NCBI GenBank assembly: GCA_004020315.1
Contig: SAQG01000016.1
Span: forward strand, 1-64,000
From: Mesorhizobium sp.
Lineage (GTDB): Bacteria; Pseudomonadota; Alphaproteobacteria; Rhizobiales; Rhizobiaceae
DNA: 64,000 nt
Direction: 5' to 3'
Shown here: one piece after another, positions 8,992-17,967 of the stretch
Layout of the letters: every line of letters begins with the position of its first letter
Numbering within the stretch: the stretch's first letter is position 1
Program-made: the position numbers and the translations under genes
Notes under the pieces: generated by a model
Told to the model about the DNA's origin: nothing
The model's database searches: none
The model's input: the letters and a program-made list of their open reading frames with translations, nothing else

Positions 8992-9804
8992 TCAGGACGG
9001 CTCGGCCCGTTCTTTCGCCAATCGCACCAGCACCATCCTTGTCTGCTCATCGGCGGGGAAAAAGGATTCGATCGCCAGTTCCGACAGCGTCACGTCGAGC
9101 GGCGTGCCGAACACGGTGATGGTGCTGATGAACGACAGCACGGCATCGCCATGCGCCAGCCGCAGCGGGTGCACGATCGCGTTCGGCTCGACCGGCACCG
9201 GCCGTGCGCCGTTCAGGCCGGACGGATAGGTCCGAAGCTCGCGTTCCAGTTCGACCAGAACCGGGTCGCCTGAGGCGTCGTTCTGGTGTTTCAGCCGGTC
9301 AAGAAGGTGCGCGCGCCATTCGGCGAGATTGACGATGCGCGGCGCGACGCCACCCGGGTGCAGGCTGAGCCGCAGCACGTTGACCGGTGGCTTCAGCAGG
9401 GAGGGCTCGGCGACATTGGCAAGGAACGGGCCGATGGCAGCATTCGCCGACACCAGGTTCCAGTGCCGGTCGACAGCGAGCGCTGGGAAGGGTTCGTGCC
9501 CCTTGAGCACGATCTCGACCGCCGCCATCGCTGGCGCCAGCGAGGCATCGGTGAGCGAACGCTCGCTGAAGCTAGGGGCAAAGCCTGCGGCCAGCAGGAG
9601 CTGATTGCGCTGCCTCAGCGGGATCGACAGCTGCTCGGCCAGATGCAGCACCATGTCGCGCGAGGGCGCGGCGCGGCCGCTTTCCACGAAGCTCAGATGC
9701 CGCTGCGAGATTTCGGCTTCCATGGCGAGATCGAGTTGGCTCATGCGCCGGCGCGTGCGCCACTCGCGAATGAGGCTGCCGGCGGAAGTCTGTGCTGATG
9801 TCAT
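8992..9804 (-). CDS. XRE-family regulator with MmyB-like ligand-binding domain
   Basis: A 270-residue regulator. Residues about 10-65 form an XRE helix-turn-helix (IREWRTRRRMSQLDLAMEA...SFVESGRAAPSRDMVLHLA). The rest (FPALAVDRHWNLVSANAAI onward) is the PAS-like MmyB ligand-binding domain seen in actinobacterial and proteobacterial regulators of this type. The ligand is unknown. It stands between an exporter and a DNA glycosylase with no obvious target; these regulators often control a nearby gene or themselves. The stop codon lies one base from that of the convergent exporter gene. Confidence 0.88.
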   Translation of the reverse strand: MTSAQTSAGSLIREWRTRRRMSQLDLAMEAEISQRHLSFVESGRAAPSRDMVLHLAEQLSIPLRQRNQLLLAAGFAPSFSERSLTDASLAPAMAAVEIVLKGHEPFPALAVDRHWNLVSANAAIGPFLANVAEPSLLKPPVNVLRLSLHPGGVAPRIVNLAEWRAHLLDRLKHQNDASGDPVLVELERELRTYPSGLNGARPVPVEPNAIVHPLRLAHGDAVLSFISTITVFGTPLDVTLSELAIESFFPADEQTRMVLVRLAKERAEPS

Positions 9805-9900
9805 GGCGGCAGACTATACCGACCGCGACCGTATTTCTATTACCTGTGAGGTCATGGCGTTTCCTCTCCCCGCTTTGCGGGAGCAATGAAACGCTGGTTG

Positions 9901-10788
9901 TCAGCCAAGCGCCCGCAGTTTCGCTTTCACTTCGAGGAAATCCCGCCACGCCAGCTTCTTGTGCGCGGGGGTTCTCAAGAGATAGGCCGGATGAAGGGTC
10001 GGCATTGCGGGAATGGCAATGCCGGCGGCGGTCGTGTGGACGCGCCAATTGCCGCGCAGCCGCAGGATCCCTTCGGTGGTGTTGAGAAGGGTCTTTGCCG
10101 AGGGGCCGCCCAGGTTGACCAGCACCTTGGGATTGACCAGCTCGATCTGCCGTTCGATGAATGGCCGGCAGATCTCGGTCTCGTGCGGCGTCGGCGTCCG
10201 GTTGCCCGGCGGCCGCCAGGGGATGACATTGGCGATGTAGGCCGAGGTCCGGTCGAGGCCGATCGCGGCCAGCATCCGGTCGAGCAGCCGGCCCGAGCGG
10301 CCAACGAACGGCAATCCCTCGATGTCCTCGTCGCGCCCGGGTGCTTCGCCGACAAGCATCACCGCGGCATTCGGATTGCCGTCGGCGAACACCAGGTTCT
10401 TGGCGGTGAATTTGAGGTTGCAGCCGTCGAACGCCGCCATGTGCTGGCGAAGCTCGTCCAGGGTTGCCGCCGTCGTTGCCAATTGGCGCGCCAATGCCGC
10501 TTGCTGCTCGTCGGGCACCGTCGCCGTACCGGATGGCGCGCGCACCGCCGGTGCCGCAGCTTGCCTCTCGCCTATTTCGGCGCGTGACAGGCTTGTCGAG
10601 CGTGGCTGCGCGGCGTTTTCACCAGTTGGCGACGTAACTGTCGCTGGCGCCCGCTCAGGCGGCTTTGACGCAGCCTCGGCAAACCGGTTCACCGGCTCCT
10701 CTTCGAGCGCTTCATCGACGCCCGCGCTGACGTAGAAGGCCAGCAGGTCAGCGATATCAGGTCGGTTGTCTCGGGAAACGGCAGTCAT
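9901..10788 (-). CDS. Uracil-DNA glycosylase, family-4-like, lacking two Fe-S cysteines
   Basis: A 295-residue protein. Residues 1 to about 105 are a low-complexity Ala/Pro/Glu-rich extension; the rest is a glycosylase fold with family 4 motifs GEAPGRDEDIEGLPFVGRSG, a WRPPGNRTPTP loop and the C-terminal HPAYLL motif. It should remove uracil from DNA as the first step of base excision repair. Family 4 enzymes use four cysteines for a [4Fe-4S] cluster, but only two Cys exist in the whole protein (in DGCNL and EICRPF). The positions expected in the CxxC pair and before RPPGN are Lys and Trp. The cluster is therefore probably absent. A second glycosylase, of family 5, is encoded at 36990-37667. 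Confidence 0.88.
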   Translation of the reverse strand: MTAVSRDNRPDIADLLAFYVSAGVDEALEEEPVNRFAEAASKPPERAPATVTSPTGENAAQPRSTSLSRAEIGERQAAAPAVRAPSGTATVPDEQQAALARQLATTAATLDELRQHMAAFDGCNLKFTAKNLVFADGNPNAAVMLVGEAPGRDEDIEGLPFVGRSGRLLDRMLAAIGLDRTSAYIANVIPWRPPGNRTPTPHETEICRPFIERQIELVNPKVLVNLGGPSAKTLLNTTEGILRLRGNWRVHTTAAGIAIPAMPTLHPAYLLRTPAHKKLAWRDFLEVKAKLRALG

Positions 10789-10916
10789 GCTTTCACATTC
10801 GGCCGCGCGGCAGGAATTTGCAAGTAATGCATACCGCCCAAAAGCATGCCCTCGGGCCTGACCCGGAGGGTGCGTAGCGGTTTTGGGATAACAACATGCA
10901 TAAAGAACAAAGGCTC

Positions 10917-11561
10917 TCAGCTCGACGGTATACGCGGATCCTGCACCAGATAGAAGGTCCAGCGCGGTGTGTAGTCGGTGATCAGGTAATCGAATTTTGC
11001 TGTCTTCAGCGGGTCGATCTTGCCGCTCTTGAACAGCAGCCGGTCATAGGGTTCGAAGTCGCGATCGAAATCGGCAAAGCTGCTCGACCAGATATTGTCA
11101 GGCGTCTTGTTGCGCTGGTCGAATGATAGGCCGTCGCCGAACACGCTCGGCCGGTGGAGCACCTCCTGGAGTTCGAACTGGAACTCGACCCAGGCCTGGC
11201 CGCTGTTGTTGAGCACGTCGATGCGCATATACATAAGGCCGTTGGCAAATTGGCCCGCGGTTCCGAAGGGTTGGATCGGCTTTGTCGTGCGGATAGTCAG
11301 TGTCACCGGTGTTGCCGAGTTCAGTTCTTCGGTGATGACAAGCGGATCCTCCTTTGTCCCGATGCCCGAAGCGCTGGTGATGCGGAAGCCGCCTAGCTCG
11401 TCGGAAAAGGAGTAGGCTCCGGCCACCCAGACCCTTTGCGGCTCGGCATGGGCGCCGACAGGCGCCAGCGGCAAAAGGGCCAAAACGAGCGCCCGGCAGA
11501 TCCGTCCGGGCGTGGAAAAAAAGCGCGTCGATGAAAAGCCAATTGGCCCGTATATGCGCAT
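10917..11561 (-). CDS. Secreted hypothetical protein
   Basis: A 214-residue protein whose N-terminus has a basic stretch and hydrophobic core ending ALLPLAPVGAHA, a likely Sec signal peptide with cleavage before EPQ. The mature part is beta-rich by composition (VLNNSGQAWVEFQFELQEVL, YDRLLFKSGKIDPLKTAKFDYL) and has no catalytic motif or cysteines that I recognise. It resembles conserved unassigned exported proteins of rhizobia. The upstream gap of about 250 bases to the divergent ETF-QO gene should hold both promoters, but I could not point to defined -35/-10 boxes. It is followed by the glycosylase gene after 128 bases. Confidence 0.75.
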   Translation of the reverse strand: MRIYGPIGFSSTRFFSTPGRICRALVLALLPLAPVGAHAEPQRVWVAGAYSFSDELGGFRITSASGIGTKEDPLVITEELNSATPVTLTIRTTKPIQPFGTAGQFANGLMYMRIDVLNNSGQAWVEFQFELQEVLHRPSVFGDGLSFDQRNKTPDNIWSSSFADFDRDFEPYDRLLFKSGKIDPLKTAKFDYLITDYTPRWTFYLVQDPRIPSS

Positions 11562-11809
11562 GGTGCGAAGTATGGCCGATAAGCAAGCCGTCGAACAATT
11601 AAAAACGTCAGGGCGACGGCTTTGCTTGGAAGGGGCCTAGCCCGGATCGATGTTCGGGCGGACCGCAAACCGCGATTTTGTAGTACGATGCGCGACTTTT
11701 TGACGAAATCGGCATTGTCACGTCAGCGCCGGTTTCGCGTCGCGAATTGATGCGCTATGCAGCGGATAAGCCAGCAAGATAAGCAAATGCGGCAGCCAGT
11801 GAGGGGTTG

Positions 11810-13489
11810 ATGAGCGAGATCGAACGCGAAAGCATGGAATTCGACGTGGTCATCGTCGGCGCCGGTCCGGCCGGCCTCGCCGCCGCGATACGTCTCAAGC
11901 AGGTCAATCCCGAGCTTTCCGTCGTCGTCCTGGAAAAGGGCGGCGAAGTCGGCGCCCACATCCTGTCCGGCGCCGTCGTCGACCCGATCGGCATCGACCG
12001 GCTGCTGCCGGGCTGGCGTGACGAAGAGGGACACCCGTTCAAGACGCCGGTCACGGCAGACCATTTCCTGATCCTCGGCCCCGCCGGCTCGTTCCGTCTG
12101 CCCAACACCCTGATGCCGCCGCTGATGAACAATCACGGCAACTACATCGTTTCGCTCGGCAATGTCTGCCGCTGGCTGGCGACCAAGGCCGAGGCGCTGG
12201 GCGTCGAGATCTATCCGGGCTTTGCCGCCGTGGGCCTCATTTACAGTGACGAGGGCGCGGTCACCGGCGTTGTCACCGGCGATATGGGCGTCGAGAAGGA
12301 CGGCACGCATGGCCCGGGCTTCGCGCCGGGCATGGCGCTGATGGGCAAATATGTGCTGATCGGCGAGGGCGCGCGCGGCTCGCTGGCCAAGCAGCTGATC
12401 GCCAAATATCATCTTTCCGACGGTCGCGAGCCCGGCAAATACGGTATCGGCCTCAAGGAGCTCTGGCAGGTCAAGCCGGAGAACCACCGGCCAGGCCTTG
12501 TCCAGCACTCCTTCGGCTGGCCGCTCGACATGAAGACCGGCGGCGGCTCCTTCCTCTACCATCTGGAAGACAACCAGGTGGCGGTCGGCTTCGTCGTCCA
12601 CCTCAACTACAAGAACCCCTATCTGTCGCCGTTCGATGAGTTCCAGCGCTTCAAGACCCACCCGGCGATCAGGGGCACATTCGAGGGCGGCAAGCGGCTG
12701 GGCTATGGCGCCCGTGCCATCACCGAGGGTGGCTGGCAGTCAGTGCCGAAACTGTCCTTCCCCGGTGGTGCGCTGATTGGGTGTGCTGCCGGCTTCGTCA
12801 ATGTGCCGCGCATCAAGGGCTCGCACAATGCCGTGCTCTCCGGAATGCTGGCGGCCGAGCACGTCGCCGAGGCGATCGGCGCCGGCCGCGCCAATGACGA
12901 ACTGGCTTCCTACGAGGCGGCATGGCGGGCGACCGACATCGGCAAGGATTTGAAGAAGGTACGCAACGTCAAGCCGTTGTGGTCGCGCTTCGGCACCGTC
13001 CTCGGCGTCGGCATTGGCGGCCTCGACATGTGGCTGAACACGCTGTTCGGCTTCTCGCCTTTCGGTACGCTGAAGCACGGCAAGGCCGATTATGCGACGC
13101 TGGAACCGGCCGCCAGGCATAAGAAGATCGCCTATCCGAAGCCGGACGGCGTGCTCACCTTCGACCGCCTGTCCTCGGTGTTTCTCTCCAACACCAACCA
13201 CGAGGAAAACGAGCCTGTTCACCTGCTGGTCGCGGATATGGATCTGCAGCAGCGTTCCGAACACGATGTCTATGCCGGGCCCTCGACACGCTACTGCCCG
13301 GCCGGCGTCTACGAATGGGTCGACAAGGATGGCAACGCCGCCGCCGATCCCGCGGCGAAGGACGTGCGCTTCGTCATTAACGCGCAGAACTGCGTCCACT
13401 GCAAGACTTGCGACATCAAGGACCCGAACCGAAACATAACCTGGGTGCCGCCACAAGGTGGAGAAGGGCCTGTCTACCAGAACATGTAG
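11810..13489 (+). CDS. Electron transfer flavoprotein-ubiquinone oxidoreductase
   Basis: A 559-residue ETF-QO, which passes electrons from reduced ETF to the membrane ubiquinone pool during fatty-acid and amino-acid oxidation. The FAD-binding Rossmann motif VVIVGAGPAGLAAAIRL lies near residue 12. The C-terminus holds the [4Fe-4S] cysteines (NAQNCVHCKTCDIKDPNRNI), and the protein ends WVPPQGGEGPVYQNM as is usual. I chose ATG 11810, preceded by AGTGAGGGG; a TTG lies one codon earlier. The product links functionally to isovaleryl-CoA dehydrogenase (26748-27914), whose electrons enter respiration through ETF and this enzyme. The etfAB genes are not in the window. Confidence 0.95.
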   Translation: MSEIERESMEFDVVIVGAGPAGLAAAIRLKQVNPELSVVVLEKGGEVGAHILSGAVVDPIGIDRLLPGWRDEEGHPFKTPVTADHFLILGPAGSFRLPNTLMPPLMNNHGNYIVSLGNVCRWLATKAEALGVEIYPGFAAVGLIYSDEGAVTGVVTGDMGVEKDGTHGPGFAPGMALMGKYVLIGEGARGSLAKQLIAKYHLSDGREPGKYGIGLKELWQVKPENHRPGLVQHSFGWPLDMKTGGGSFLYHLEDNQVAVGFVVHLNYKNPYLSPFDEFQRFKTHPAIRGTFEGGKRLGYGARAITEGGWQSVPKLSFPGGALIGCAAGFVNVPRIKGSHNAVLSGMLAAEHVAEAIGAGRANDELASYEAAWRATDIGKDLKKVRNVKPLWSRFGTVLGVGIGGLDMWLNTLFGFSPFGTLKHGKADYATLEPAARHKKIAYPKPDGVLTFDRLSSVFLSNTNHEENEPVHLLVADMDLQQRSEHDVYAGPSTRYCPAGVYEWVDKDGNAAADPAAKDVRFVINAQNCVHCKTCDIKDPNRNITWVPPQGGEGPVYQNM

Positions 13490-13648
13490 CCTAACATGAA
13501 CACGTAGTCTGCCAGAACCGCCGCGCCGGCCGTCTCAACCGTCGACCAAATGAAACCGGTGAAGGCTCATTATATGTGCGGCGTCTAAAATAAGTTGAAG
13601 CGGGGCGGCGCTTGTGGTTCCCTTCCCTCCTGACCTGGAGAGATGACC

Positions 13649-14254
13649 ATGCGCCTGGCGGTTTTGACGTGCCTCGTGGCGATTGGTGGCTTGTGCGGCT
13701 TCGCACCGTCGGCATCGGCTGACACGAAGGTGCTGGTCAAGACCAGGACCTACGACATATCAGGAACCACCGGCGCCGCCCTGATCGAGGCTATGGACCG
13801 CAACGGTCCGAAGCGGCGCGGCTTCATGACGCACGCCATCGCGCTGACCGCCTATACCGTAAGTTGGGACCTTGAGGTCAGCAGGGAGGGTGGCGTCTGC
13901 CGTCTGCGGCAGGCCAATGGGACACTCGATCTCACCTACACCTTACCCCGCATGGTCTCAGCCGCGACGCCGGCGCTTCAGAAGCGCTGGAAGCGGTTTT
14001 TCGCGGGCGTTCGTGCTCACGAGCATAGCCATGGCCGCATCGCCAGGACAATGATGCGGGCGACCGAGAAATCGATCACGGGACTGGAGTTCGCCGACAA
14101 TTGGGTTTGCAGCAAGACGCACCGCGAGGCGAGACGCCGGATCAAGGCCGTCTATGCCGAATACGAGGCGAAACAGAACGCCTTCGACGCGCGCGAGCAT
14201 CGCGAAGGCGGCCATGTCGAACACCTCATTGGTGCCCTGTTGGGCAAACCGTAG
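13649..14254 (+). CDS. DUF922 secreted zinc-dependent protease-like protein
   Basis: About 201 residues with a Sec signal peptide (MRLAVLTCLVAIGGLCGFAPSASA) and a DUF922 domain. The putative zinc motif is HEHSH (HExxH) within VRAHEHSHGRIA, preceded by the family pattern YTVSWDLEV and LTYTLP. It is predicted to be periplasmic; no substrate is established for the family. Two start codons lie six bases apart. GGAGAG is badly close to ATG 13643 but 8 bases from ATG 13649, so I favour the latter. The gene converges on the EEP-family gene with a gap of only 4 bases. Confidence 0.82.
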   Translation: MRLAVLTCLVAIGGLCGFAPSASADTKVLVKTRTYDISGTTGAALIEAMDRNGPKRRGFMTHAIALTAYTVSWDLEVSREGGVCRLRQANGTLDLTYTLPRMVSAATPALQKRWKRFFAGVRAHEHSHGRIARTMMRATEKSITGLEFADNWVCSKTHREARRRIKAVYAEYEAKQNAFDAREHREGGHVEHLIGALLGKP

Positions 14255-14258
14255 GCGC

Positions 14259-15317
14259 TCAGCTTCGAGTCTTGCCGTTCTGTGTCACGGATGCGGTCGC
14301 AGTTTTATCTTCGTCGAGCGGCTTTTTCTCTTCCTGCCTGAGCGAGAATTCCACCATCAGCGGAAGATGGTCGGAGCCTGTGCCTTCCAGCCTCGACACC
14401 GAATGGATGAGAACCGCGCCCTTGCTGAAAACCTGGTCGATCGGCAGTCCGGCGAAGCGCAGGAAATCCGGCAGCTCGATAGAGAGCCAGGTCGGCCCCG
14501 GCGAAGGCGCCACAGTCAGCTTGCCAAGATCTGCGACGCGCCGGACGGCGGCGCTCCACGGCACTGCATTGCAGTCGCCTGCCACGATCGATGTCTCGCC
14601 AAGCGATACAAACTCTTCCGACAATCCGCCGATCTGCCATGATTGGTTGTACGGCCATGGCCAGGTGAGGTGCACGGCGGCGACGTCGACGTCGGTTCCG
14701 CCGAAATCGACTGTCGCGGTGGCCATCGCGCCGCGCCTGTCGCAGCGCGATTGTGTGCCGGCGGCAAACGGCCGTCTGGACAGCAGCGCAACGCCGAACA
14801 CGCCATTGGGGTAGGGGCAGAGGATCCGGTAAGGATAGGCGCTGGCGAGATGGCCAAGCTTCGCCTCCCACATGTCGGACACCTCGTTGAGGGTGATTAC
14901 ATCAGGCTGGGTCCGGCCGATCAGCGACAGTACTTTTTCAGGCGTTGGATTGTTAAACCGCAGGTTCATCTGCAGCAAGCGGTAGACCGCCTGGTCACCG
15001 GGATGGACCAATTGGTCGCCGGGGTTGGCTTCGTAGGCTGCCTGGACCGGCCATAGGCGGGGCACCGGCAGGGCGTTCGACGTGGTGGCAAAGGCAGCCA
15101 CCGCAAAGAGCAGCGCTGTGGCCGCCTGCAGGCGAAACGAGGTCGCGAGCAGCGGCAGCGCGCAAAGCGCCATCAGAACGGCAAGATGAACGCGGAAATG
15201 AGCGAAGGAATCGAAGGCCGGATGCAGCGTTCCGAAAAAACCTGCCACCAGCGCAACCGACAAGACGAGCATTGCTACGAATGCCGCCGACGTTATCATG
15301 TTTCGAACGCGTGCCAT
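14259..15317 (-). CDS. Membrane-anchored endonuclease/exonuclease/phosphatase (EEP) family protein
   Basis: A 352-residue protein. The first 100 or so residues contain about three hydrophobic helices (MITSAAFVAMLVLSVALVAG, HLAVLMALCALPLLA, ATALLFAVAAFATT). The remainder is an EEP domain with MNLRFNNPTPEKVL, the metal-binding Glu in VITLNEVSDMW, the catalytic HLTWPW region, the AGDCNAVPWS motif and a C-terminal GSDHLPLMVEFSL. Such proteins hydrolyse phosphodiesters, but DNA, phospholipid and other substrates all occur in the superfamily, so the substrate is open. The domain probably faces the periplasm. The gene is monocistronic by appearance. Confidence 0.87.
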   Translation of the reverse strand: MARVRNMITSAAFVAMLVLSVALVAGFFGTLHPAFDSFAHFRVHLAVLMALCALPLLATSFRLQAATALLFAVAAFATTSNALPVPRLWPVQAAYEANPGDQLVHPGDQAVYRLLQMNLRFNNPTPEKVLSLIGRTQPDVITLNEVSDMWEAKLGHLASAYPYRILCPYPNGVFGVALLSRRPFAAGTQSRCDRRGAMATATVDFGGTDVDVAAVHLTWPWPYNQSWQIGGLSEEFVSLGETSIVAGDCNAVPWSAAVRRVADLGKLTVAPSPGPTWLSIELPDFLRFAGLPIDQVFSKGAVLIHSVSRLEGTGSDHLPLMVEFSLRQEEKKPLDEDKTATASVTQNGKTRS

Positions 15318-15412
15318 CTACATTGCCTATCGGTGGAAATGCCGCCCAATCAAGATGACGAAATGCCCTGCAGCGCCCCTCACCATGCTCCGGCCATGAA
15401 GGCCGATCGGTG

Positions 15413-16915
15413 CTACTGGAACGCTGTCTCCGAAAAGCTTCTGAGCTTGCGCGAATGCAACCGTTCCATCGGCATCTCGGCCAGCTTTTCCATCGCTCTG
15501 ATGCCGATCGTCAAATGCTGTGCCACCTGTCGTTTGTAGAACTCGGTCGCCATGCCGGGCAGCTTCAATTCGCCATGCAGGGGCTTGTCGGAGACGCAAA
15601 GCAGGGTGCCATAGGGCACGCGGAAACGGAAGCCATTGGCTGCGATCGTCGCCGATTCCATGTCGAGCGCGATCGCCCGTGACTGCGACAGCCGCTGCAC
15701 CGGCCCGCGCTGGTCGCGCAGCTCCCAGTTGCGGTTGTCGATGGTGGCAACGGTGCCGGTGCGCATGATGCGCTTGAGGTCATAGCCGGAAAGGCCAGTC
15801 ACTTCGGCGACCGCCTCTTGCAGCGCTACCTGGATTTCGGCCAGCGGTGGGATCGGCACCCAGACCGGAAGATCATCGTCCAGAACATGGTCTTCCCGCA
15901 CATAGGCATGCGCTAGCACATAGTCGCCCAGCGCCTGGGTGTTGCGCAGGCCGGCGCAATGGCCGAGCATCACCCAGGCATGCGGCCTCAGCACCGCAAT
16001 GTGGTCGGTGATCGTCTTGGCGTTGGAGGGGCCGACGCCGATATTGACCATGGTGATGCCGCCATGGTTCGGCTTCTTCAGATGATAGGCCGGCATCTGC
16101 GGCAGGCGCGGCGGCGCCACGCCATGGCTAGGCGCGCTTTGTCCGGCCTTGGTGACGACGTTTCCCGGCTCGACGAATTCGACGTATCCGCCGCCGCCTT
16201 TCGCCATCAGCTCGTGCGCACGGGCGACGAATTCGTCGATGTAGAACTGGTAGTTGGTGAACAGCACGAAATTCTGGAAATGCTGGGGACTGGTCGCCGT
16301 ATAGTGCGACATCCGGTGCAGCGAGTAGTCGATGCGTTGCGCCGTGAACGCCGCCAATGGCCTGGCTTCGCCCAGCGCCACTTCGAACGTGCCGTTGGCG
16401 ATCTGGTCGTCGGTGCCGTCGAGATCCGGCACGTCGAACAGGTCACGGATCGGCCGCCTGATGCGCTCGGCTGCCGCGCCGTCGACATGGGAGCCTTCCA
16501 GGAACGCGAAATGCAGCGGGATGGGCGTCGTCGATTCCGAAACCGTAACCGGAACGCCGTGATTGCGCATGATCAGGCGAAGCTGTTCGATGAGATAGCG
16601 TTCGAAAAGGGCGGGCTGGGTAATGGTGGTCGAGAAATGCCCAGGCGTCGGCATATGGCCGTAAGCCTGCCGCGAGTCGATCTGGGTGAACGAAGTCGTG
16701 GTGACACCGACCTCGGGATAAAAGGCCCGGTAGCGCTTGTTGTTATCGCCGCCTGCGGCGAGCGCCGTAAACGAATCGCGCAGGAATTTGGTGTTGCGGT
16801 CGTAGAGGGCCTGTAAGGCCGCGACGGCCTTTCCTGCATCATTGAAGCTCTGCCGGCCAAACGGCTCCGGCATCACGACTGAGTCTATGGCTTGAGGATA
16901 GATTCGCTTTTCCAT
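15413..16915 (-). CDS. amn: AMP nucleosidase
   Basis: About 500 residues (E. coli Amn has 484). The enzyme hydrolyses AMP to adenine and ribose 5-phosphate in purine balance. An N-terminal regulatory domain (PFGRQSFNDAGKAVAALQALY) is followed by a phosphorylase-like catalytic domain with IGVGPSNAKTITDHIAVL, MLGHCAGLR, and the C-terminal ALDMESATIAANGFRFRVPYG, where the MES motif binds ribose. Two starts are possible: ATG 16939 (MSKPLYWVMEK) and ATG 16915 (MEKRIYPQAI). Neither has a strong ribosome site; I use the shorter because it matches the family N-terminus better. Confidence 0.92.
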   Translation of the reverse strand: MEKRIYPQAIDSVVMPEPFGRQSFNDAGKAVAALQALYDRNTKFLRDSFTALAAGGDNNKRYRAFYPEVGVTTTSFTQIDSRQAYGHMPTPGHFSTTITQPALFERYLIEQLRLIMRNHGVPVTVSESTTPIPLHFAFLEGSHVDGAAAERIRRPIRDLFDVPDLDGTDDQIANGTFEVALGEARPLAAFTAQRIDYSLHRMSHYTATSPQHFQNFVLFTNYQFYIDEFVARAHELMAKGGGGYVEFVEPGNVVTKAGQSAPSHGVAPPRLPQMPAYHLKKPNHGGITMVNIGVGPSNAKTITDHIAVLRPHAWVMLGHCAGLRNTQALGDYVLAHAYVREDHVLDDDLPVWVPIPPLAEIQVALQEAVAEVTGLSGYDLKRIMRTGTVATIDNRNWELRDQRGPVQRLSQSRAIALDMESATIAANGFRFRVPYGTLLCVSDKPLHGELKLPGMATEFYKRQVAQHLTIGIRAMEKLAEMPMERLHSRKLRSFSETAFQ

Positions 16916-17003
16916 GACCCAATATAGAGGCTTGGACATGCGGTTGGGAGGGGGCCAAAGGGTCGTTTTTTATTTTGAATGGTTTCGATGATGGCCGATT
17001 GGC

Positions 17004-17198
17004 CTAGCCGCGCCGCAGGCTGACCAACAGCACGAAGCCGATGCCGTTCTTCTTCAACGCCGGCGCTTCGATCGTCGAGCCGGGAGCGGCGCGCATCGTG
17101 GGCACGGCCAGAACCGGCGCTGCAAGAACCATCAGGATAAGCGTCGCCCGCGGCACAACCCGAAGGATCTTTAGGGCGTTGGCGACGATGCGGTTCAT
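17004..17198 (-). CDS. Small hypothetical membrane/exported protein (64 aa)
   Basis: A 64-residue protein starting MNRIVANALKILRVV, with a hydrophobic stretch (ATLILMVLAAPVLAVPT) that could be a signal peptide or single anchor, and a short tail ending LLVSLRRG. A purine-rich GAGAGAAG lies about 8 bases before the ATG. It follows the 50-codon gene at 17234-17386 by 35 bases on the same strand, so the two may form one transcript. I recognise no family. Confidence 0.5.
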   Translation of the reverse strand: MNRIVANALKILRVVPRATLILMVLAAPVLAVPTMRAAPGSTIEAPALKKNGIGFVLLVSLRRG

Positions 17199-17233
17199 AG
17201 TGTGTTGCTTCTCTCTAACGGTTTTAGTCGGCG

Positions 17234-17386
17234 TCAATGGCGAAGGTGGCTCGGGCAACCGAACCGGCAGGAATTGGCCTGGTCCCAGGAGCGGGCCGGG
17301 CGGGCGGCCTCAGCAACGAGGATGGCGAACGACATGCCGAACAGGCTCATCAGCAGGCACACGATGGTGAAGCGGCGGGCGAACAT
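17234..17386 (-). CDS. Small secreted Cys-containing protein (50 aa)
   Basis: A 50-codon reading frame with a near-perfect ribosome site, AAGGAGA, 10 bases before the ATG. The peptide begins MFARRFTIVCLLMSLFGMSF and reads as a signal peptide ending near ILVAEA. The mature part is about 24 residues, ARPARSWDQANSCRFGCPSH and LRH, with two cysteines spaced CxxxC. The strong SD, the signal-like N-terminus and the paired cysteines argue that it is translated. It is unassigned. It could be a short exported peptide or a membrane-retained regulator. Confidence 0.55.
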   Translation of the reverse strand: MFARRFTIVCLLMSLFGMSFAILVAEAARPARSWDQANSCRFGCPSHLRH

Positions 17387-17571
17387 TGCGTGGTGTCTCC
17401 TTCAACACGCGTGAGAATGCCCTGATGCAACTGAACCGCTTCTGATGCCGGCGTTCATCTGCGGTTCAAATTTATTGACCGAGCGCCGGGTGCTCGCCGT
17501 CCACCGCGCCGGAAAGGCGCAGAAGGCTCAGCCCGCACGATCGATCCGGTGTCCCAACAGACGGCGCAGAC

Positions 17572-17598
17572 AAAAACGGGGCCTTCGCGGCCCCGTTT
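17572..17598 (-). terminator. Intrinsic terminator of the DUF2147 gene
   Basis: A stem of about 10 bp (aaacggggcc / ggccccgttt) with a ttcgc loop is followed on the minus strand by TTTTTG. It lies about 25 bases after the stop codon of the gene at 17623-17967. Confidence 0.85.
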
Positions 17599-17622
17599 CT
17601 CGATTTATAGCAGTCGAAACGA

Positions 17623-17967
17623 TCAGAGCTTATGCCAAGTCTGGCTTCTGCAAATCAGCCCGCCGAGCACGCAGCCGCTCATCTTGAGCGAAGCGCCTGA
17701 GACCGAGGCCTTGCCCGAATAGGTCTTGTCGGTCTCCGGGTCGGTTATGGTGCCGGAATATTTGTTGGCGCCGGACACCTTGAACGAACCGATGCGCTTG
17801 CCGGCAAACTTGCCAGATTTGAGCGTGATGGAAAATGTACCGCCGCCGCCCGCGATCGCGGCGGTCGAACCGGCTTGCGTTTTCCAGTTGCCTTCGATCG
17901 GGTCGGCCCAGGCCGTGCCGGCCATGATCAATGTGGCCGCAAGGGCCATGCTGATTTTGCGAAACAT
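17623..17967 (-). CDS. Small exported DUF2147-like protein
   Basis: A 114-residue protein. The signal peptide MFRKISMALAATLIMAGTAWA is followed by DPIEGNWKTQ, the opening of DUF2147 proteins, and by GTITDPETDKTYSGKASVSG and a C-terminal CVLGGLICRSQTWHKL. The mature protein is probably a small lipocalin-like beta barrel in the periplasm; the role is not established for the family. ATG 17967 has GGGAGGAG 4-5 bases upstream; an in-frame start seven codons earlier lacks such a site. A clear intrinsic terminator follows. Confidence 0.82.
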   Translation of the reverse strand: MFRKISMALAATLIMAGTAWADPIEGNWKTQAGSTAAIAGGGGTFSITLKSGKFAGKRIGSFKVSGANKYSGTITDPETDKTYSGKASVSGASLKMSGCVLGGLICRSQTWHKL

